From: DATMBF01 sp035559595
GTDB lineage: Bacteria > Bacteroidota > Ignavibacteria > UBA10030
Assembly (NCBI GenBank): GCA_035559595.1
Contig: DATMBF010000030.1
Span: 62,001-126,000, forward strand
Length of the DNA: 64,000 nucleotides
Direction of reading: 5' to 3'
Part shown: one piece after another, positions 63,114-64,000 of the stretch
Layout of the letters: the number at the start of each line of letters is the position of its first letter
How positions within the stretch are numbered: the stretch's first letter is position 1
The notes under the pieces: model-generated
Seen by the model: the letters and a program-made list of their open reading frames with translations, nothing else
Told to the model about the DNA's origin: nothing
Database searches by the model: none
Made by a program: the position numbers and the translations under genes

Positions 63114-64000
63114 ATGTCTTTCAGCATCACACGCGCCGCGCATCTCGAATTCCGCGTAACCGATTTGGAAAAGGCAAGAGCTTTCTACGTTGATCTCCTT
63201 GGCTTCATCGAAACGGCAAGGGACGAAGACCGGATCTATCTTGGCGGCTACGAAGAGCGGGATCTCTACAGTCTAGTCCTGCGCGAAGCGGCGAGCCCGG
63301 GTGTTGGTCATATCTGCTTTCGCGTTTCCGATGCGGACAATCTTGACCGGCTGGCAAAGCTTTACAAAGAGAACGGCTGTGCGGTAAAATGGATGGATGA
63401 AGGATATGAAAAGGGACAGGGGAGAGCGGTGCGGGTGCAGGATCCGTCCGGATTGCCGATTGAGTTTGTGCATACGATGGAGCAGCGGGAGTGGATGTTA
63501 CAGCGGTTCGATCGGTATCGTGGAGCCCAGATCATGCGGCTCGATCATTTTAATTGTCAGGTGCCGGATGTGCAGAAGGTGTATGACTGGTTTACGCAGA
63601 AGTTGGGATTCACGTGCTCAGAGTACACAGTGACCGACACACAGCCCTCACAGCTGTGGGCGGCATGGTTACATCGCAAGCAGGATGTGCATGACATCGC
63701 GCTGATGAACGGTATCGGACCACGTGTTCATCATGGGGGGTTCTGGGTGAGCGACCAGCTCAGTGTTTTGCGGACGTGCGATATTCTCGCCGCGGCTGGA
63801 CATGTTCACAGCATCGAGCGTGGACCGGGCAGGCACGGACTCAGCAATGCCTTTTTTCTCTATCTGCGTGACCCGGACGGCAACCGCATTGAGCTGTACA
63901 CCAGCGACTATCTTATTCCCGACCCCGACTGGAAACCCATCAAATGGAGCATCAACGATCCCCGTCGTGCGACGTTTTGGGGACACACTCCGCCGGCAAG
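63114..64000 (+). CDS. hpaD: homoprotocatechuate 2,3-dioxygenase, type I extradiol (VOC fold), partial
   Basis: 295 residues seen; the gene runs off the window with no stop. Two VOC modules: residues 6-120 and 140-265. The second holds the metal site: His145 in LDHFN, His206 in RVHHGGFW and Glu260 in NRIELYT, with a catalytic-type His193 in DVHDIAL. This arrangement fits the homoprotocatechuate 2,3-dioxygenases that use Mn(II) or Fe(II). It opens the aromatic ring made by HpaBC, forming 5-carboxymethyl-2-hydroxymuconate semialdehyde for the aldehyde dehydrogenase. Confidence 0.88.
   Translation, partial: MSFSITRAAHLEFRVTDLEKARAFYVDLLGFIETARDEDRIYLGGYEERDLYSLVLREAASPGVGHICFRVSDADNLDRLAKLYKENGCAVKWMDEGYEKGQGRAVRVQDPSGLPIEFVHTMEQREWMLQRFDRYRGAQIMRLDHFNCQVPDVQKVYDWFTQKLGFTCSEYTVTDTQPSQLWAAWLHRKQDVHDIALMNGIGPRVHHGGFWVSDQLSVLRTCDILAAAGHVHSIERGPGRHGLSNAFFLYLRDPDGNRIELYTSDYLIPDPDWKPIKWSINDPRRATFWGHTPPA

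Noticed and set aside
55672..64000. Horizontal transfer of the aromatic operon
   Set aside because: The base composition and the coupled stop/start style look like the neighbouring genes by eye, and no mobile-element genes flank it, although a tRNA gene (tRNA-Cys) lies just before it. No integrase or repeat at the tRNA was found.

Overview
The window reads as one ordinary, dense stretch of chromosome from a Gram-negative bacterium of the Bacteroidota/Chlorobiota (FCB) assemblage, possibly the Ignavibacteria. This placement is an inference. It rests on the promoter architecture (a TTG, exactly 20 bases, then TATATTTG-like; the Bacteroidota -33/-7 type), a fused alpha-beta E1 dehydrogenase, a split complex I locus, a TonB protein and an outer-membrane-style protein, a pyruvoyl arginine decarboxylase, and frequent TTG starts with weak Shine-Dalgarno sites. 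I saw no phage, insertion sequence, CRISPR array or plasmid backbone.

Layout. 1-153 is the end of nuoF with a strong terminator. 328-2387 is an ECF sigma factor with its membrane anti-sigma factor. 2523-4968 holds dut, an AI-2E family permease and a short RsmI-type methyltransferase. 4991-7325 (minus) holds a pyruvoyl arginine decarboxylase, tyrS and smpB. 7598-14054 is a compact operon that makes and lipoylates a 2-oxo acid dehydrogenase: lpd, lipB, fused E1, E2, lipA. 14153-17947 is the translation block rplM-rpsI, rpsB-tsf, pyrH, frr. Two PspC/LiaF-like membrane proteins follow. 19314-26704 (minus) is an M28 peptidase, a small putative outer-membrane protein, an MFS permease, a TSUP permease and polA. 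26857-30216 carries an EamA permease, tRNA-Ser(UGA), a YdeI-like protein, a DEAD-box helicase and tRNA-Ser(GCU). 30277-35132 carries gltX, folB, folK, a deoxynucleoside kinase and asnS. 35179-46069 is an ABC-2 exporter followed by nuoJKLM, two cation/proton antiporters and nuoN. 46075-54914 is housekeeping: nnr, a VanZ-like protein, tonB, tgt, yajC, ribBA, tldD, greA, a CYTH protein and an acid phosphatase. 55068-55450 holds tRNA-Gly and tRNA-Cys with a structured non-coding stretch between them.

From 55672 to the window edge lies a catabolic operon. An amino-acid dehydrogenase, a DapA-family lyase, an alpha/beta hydrolase, a single-domain FAH hydrolase, an aldehyde dehydrogenase, an HpaB-type flavin monooxygenase, its HpaC-type reductase and an HpaD-type extradiol dioxygenase together form most of the homoprotocatechuate (4-hydroxyphenylacetate) meta-cleavage pathway. 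Stop and start codons overlap at most junctions, so the genes are probably translationally coupled.

The observations most worth following up are: the uniform TTG-N20-TATATTTG promoter grammar, which also corrects the start of tonB; a terminator inside the greA leader; the structured RNA after tRNA-Gly; the two antiporters embedded in the complex I membrane-arm operon; and the unusual composition of the aromatic-degradation cluster.
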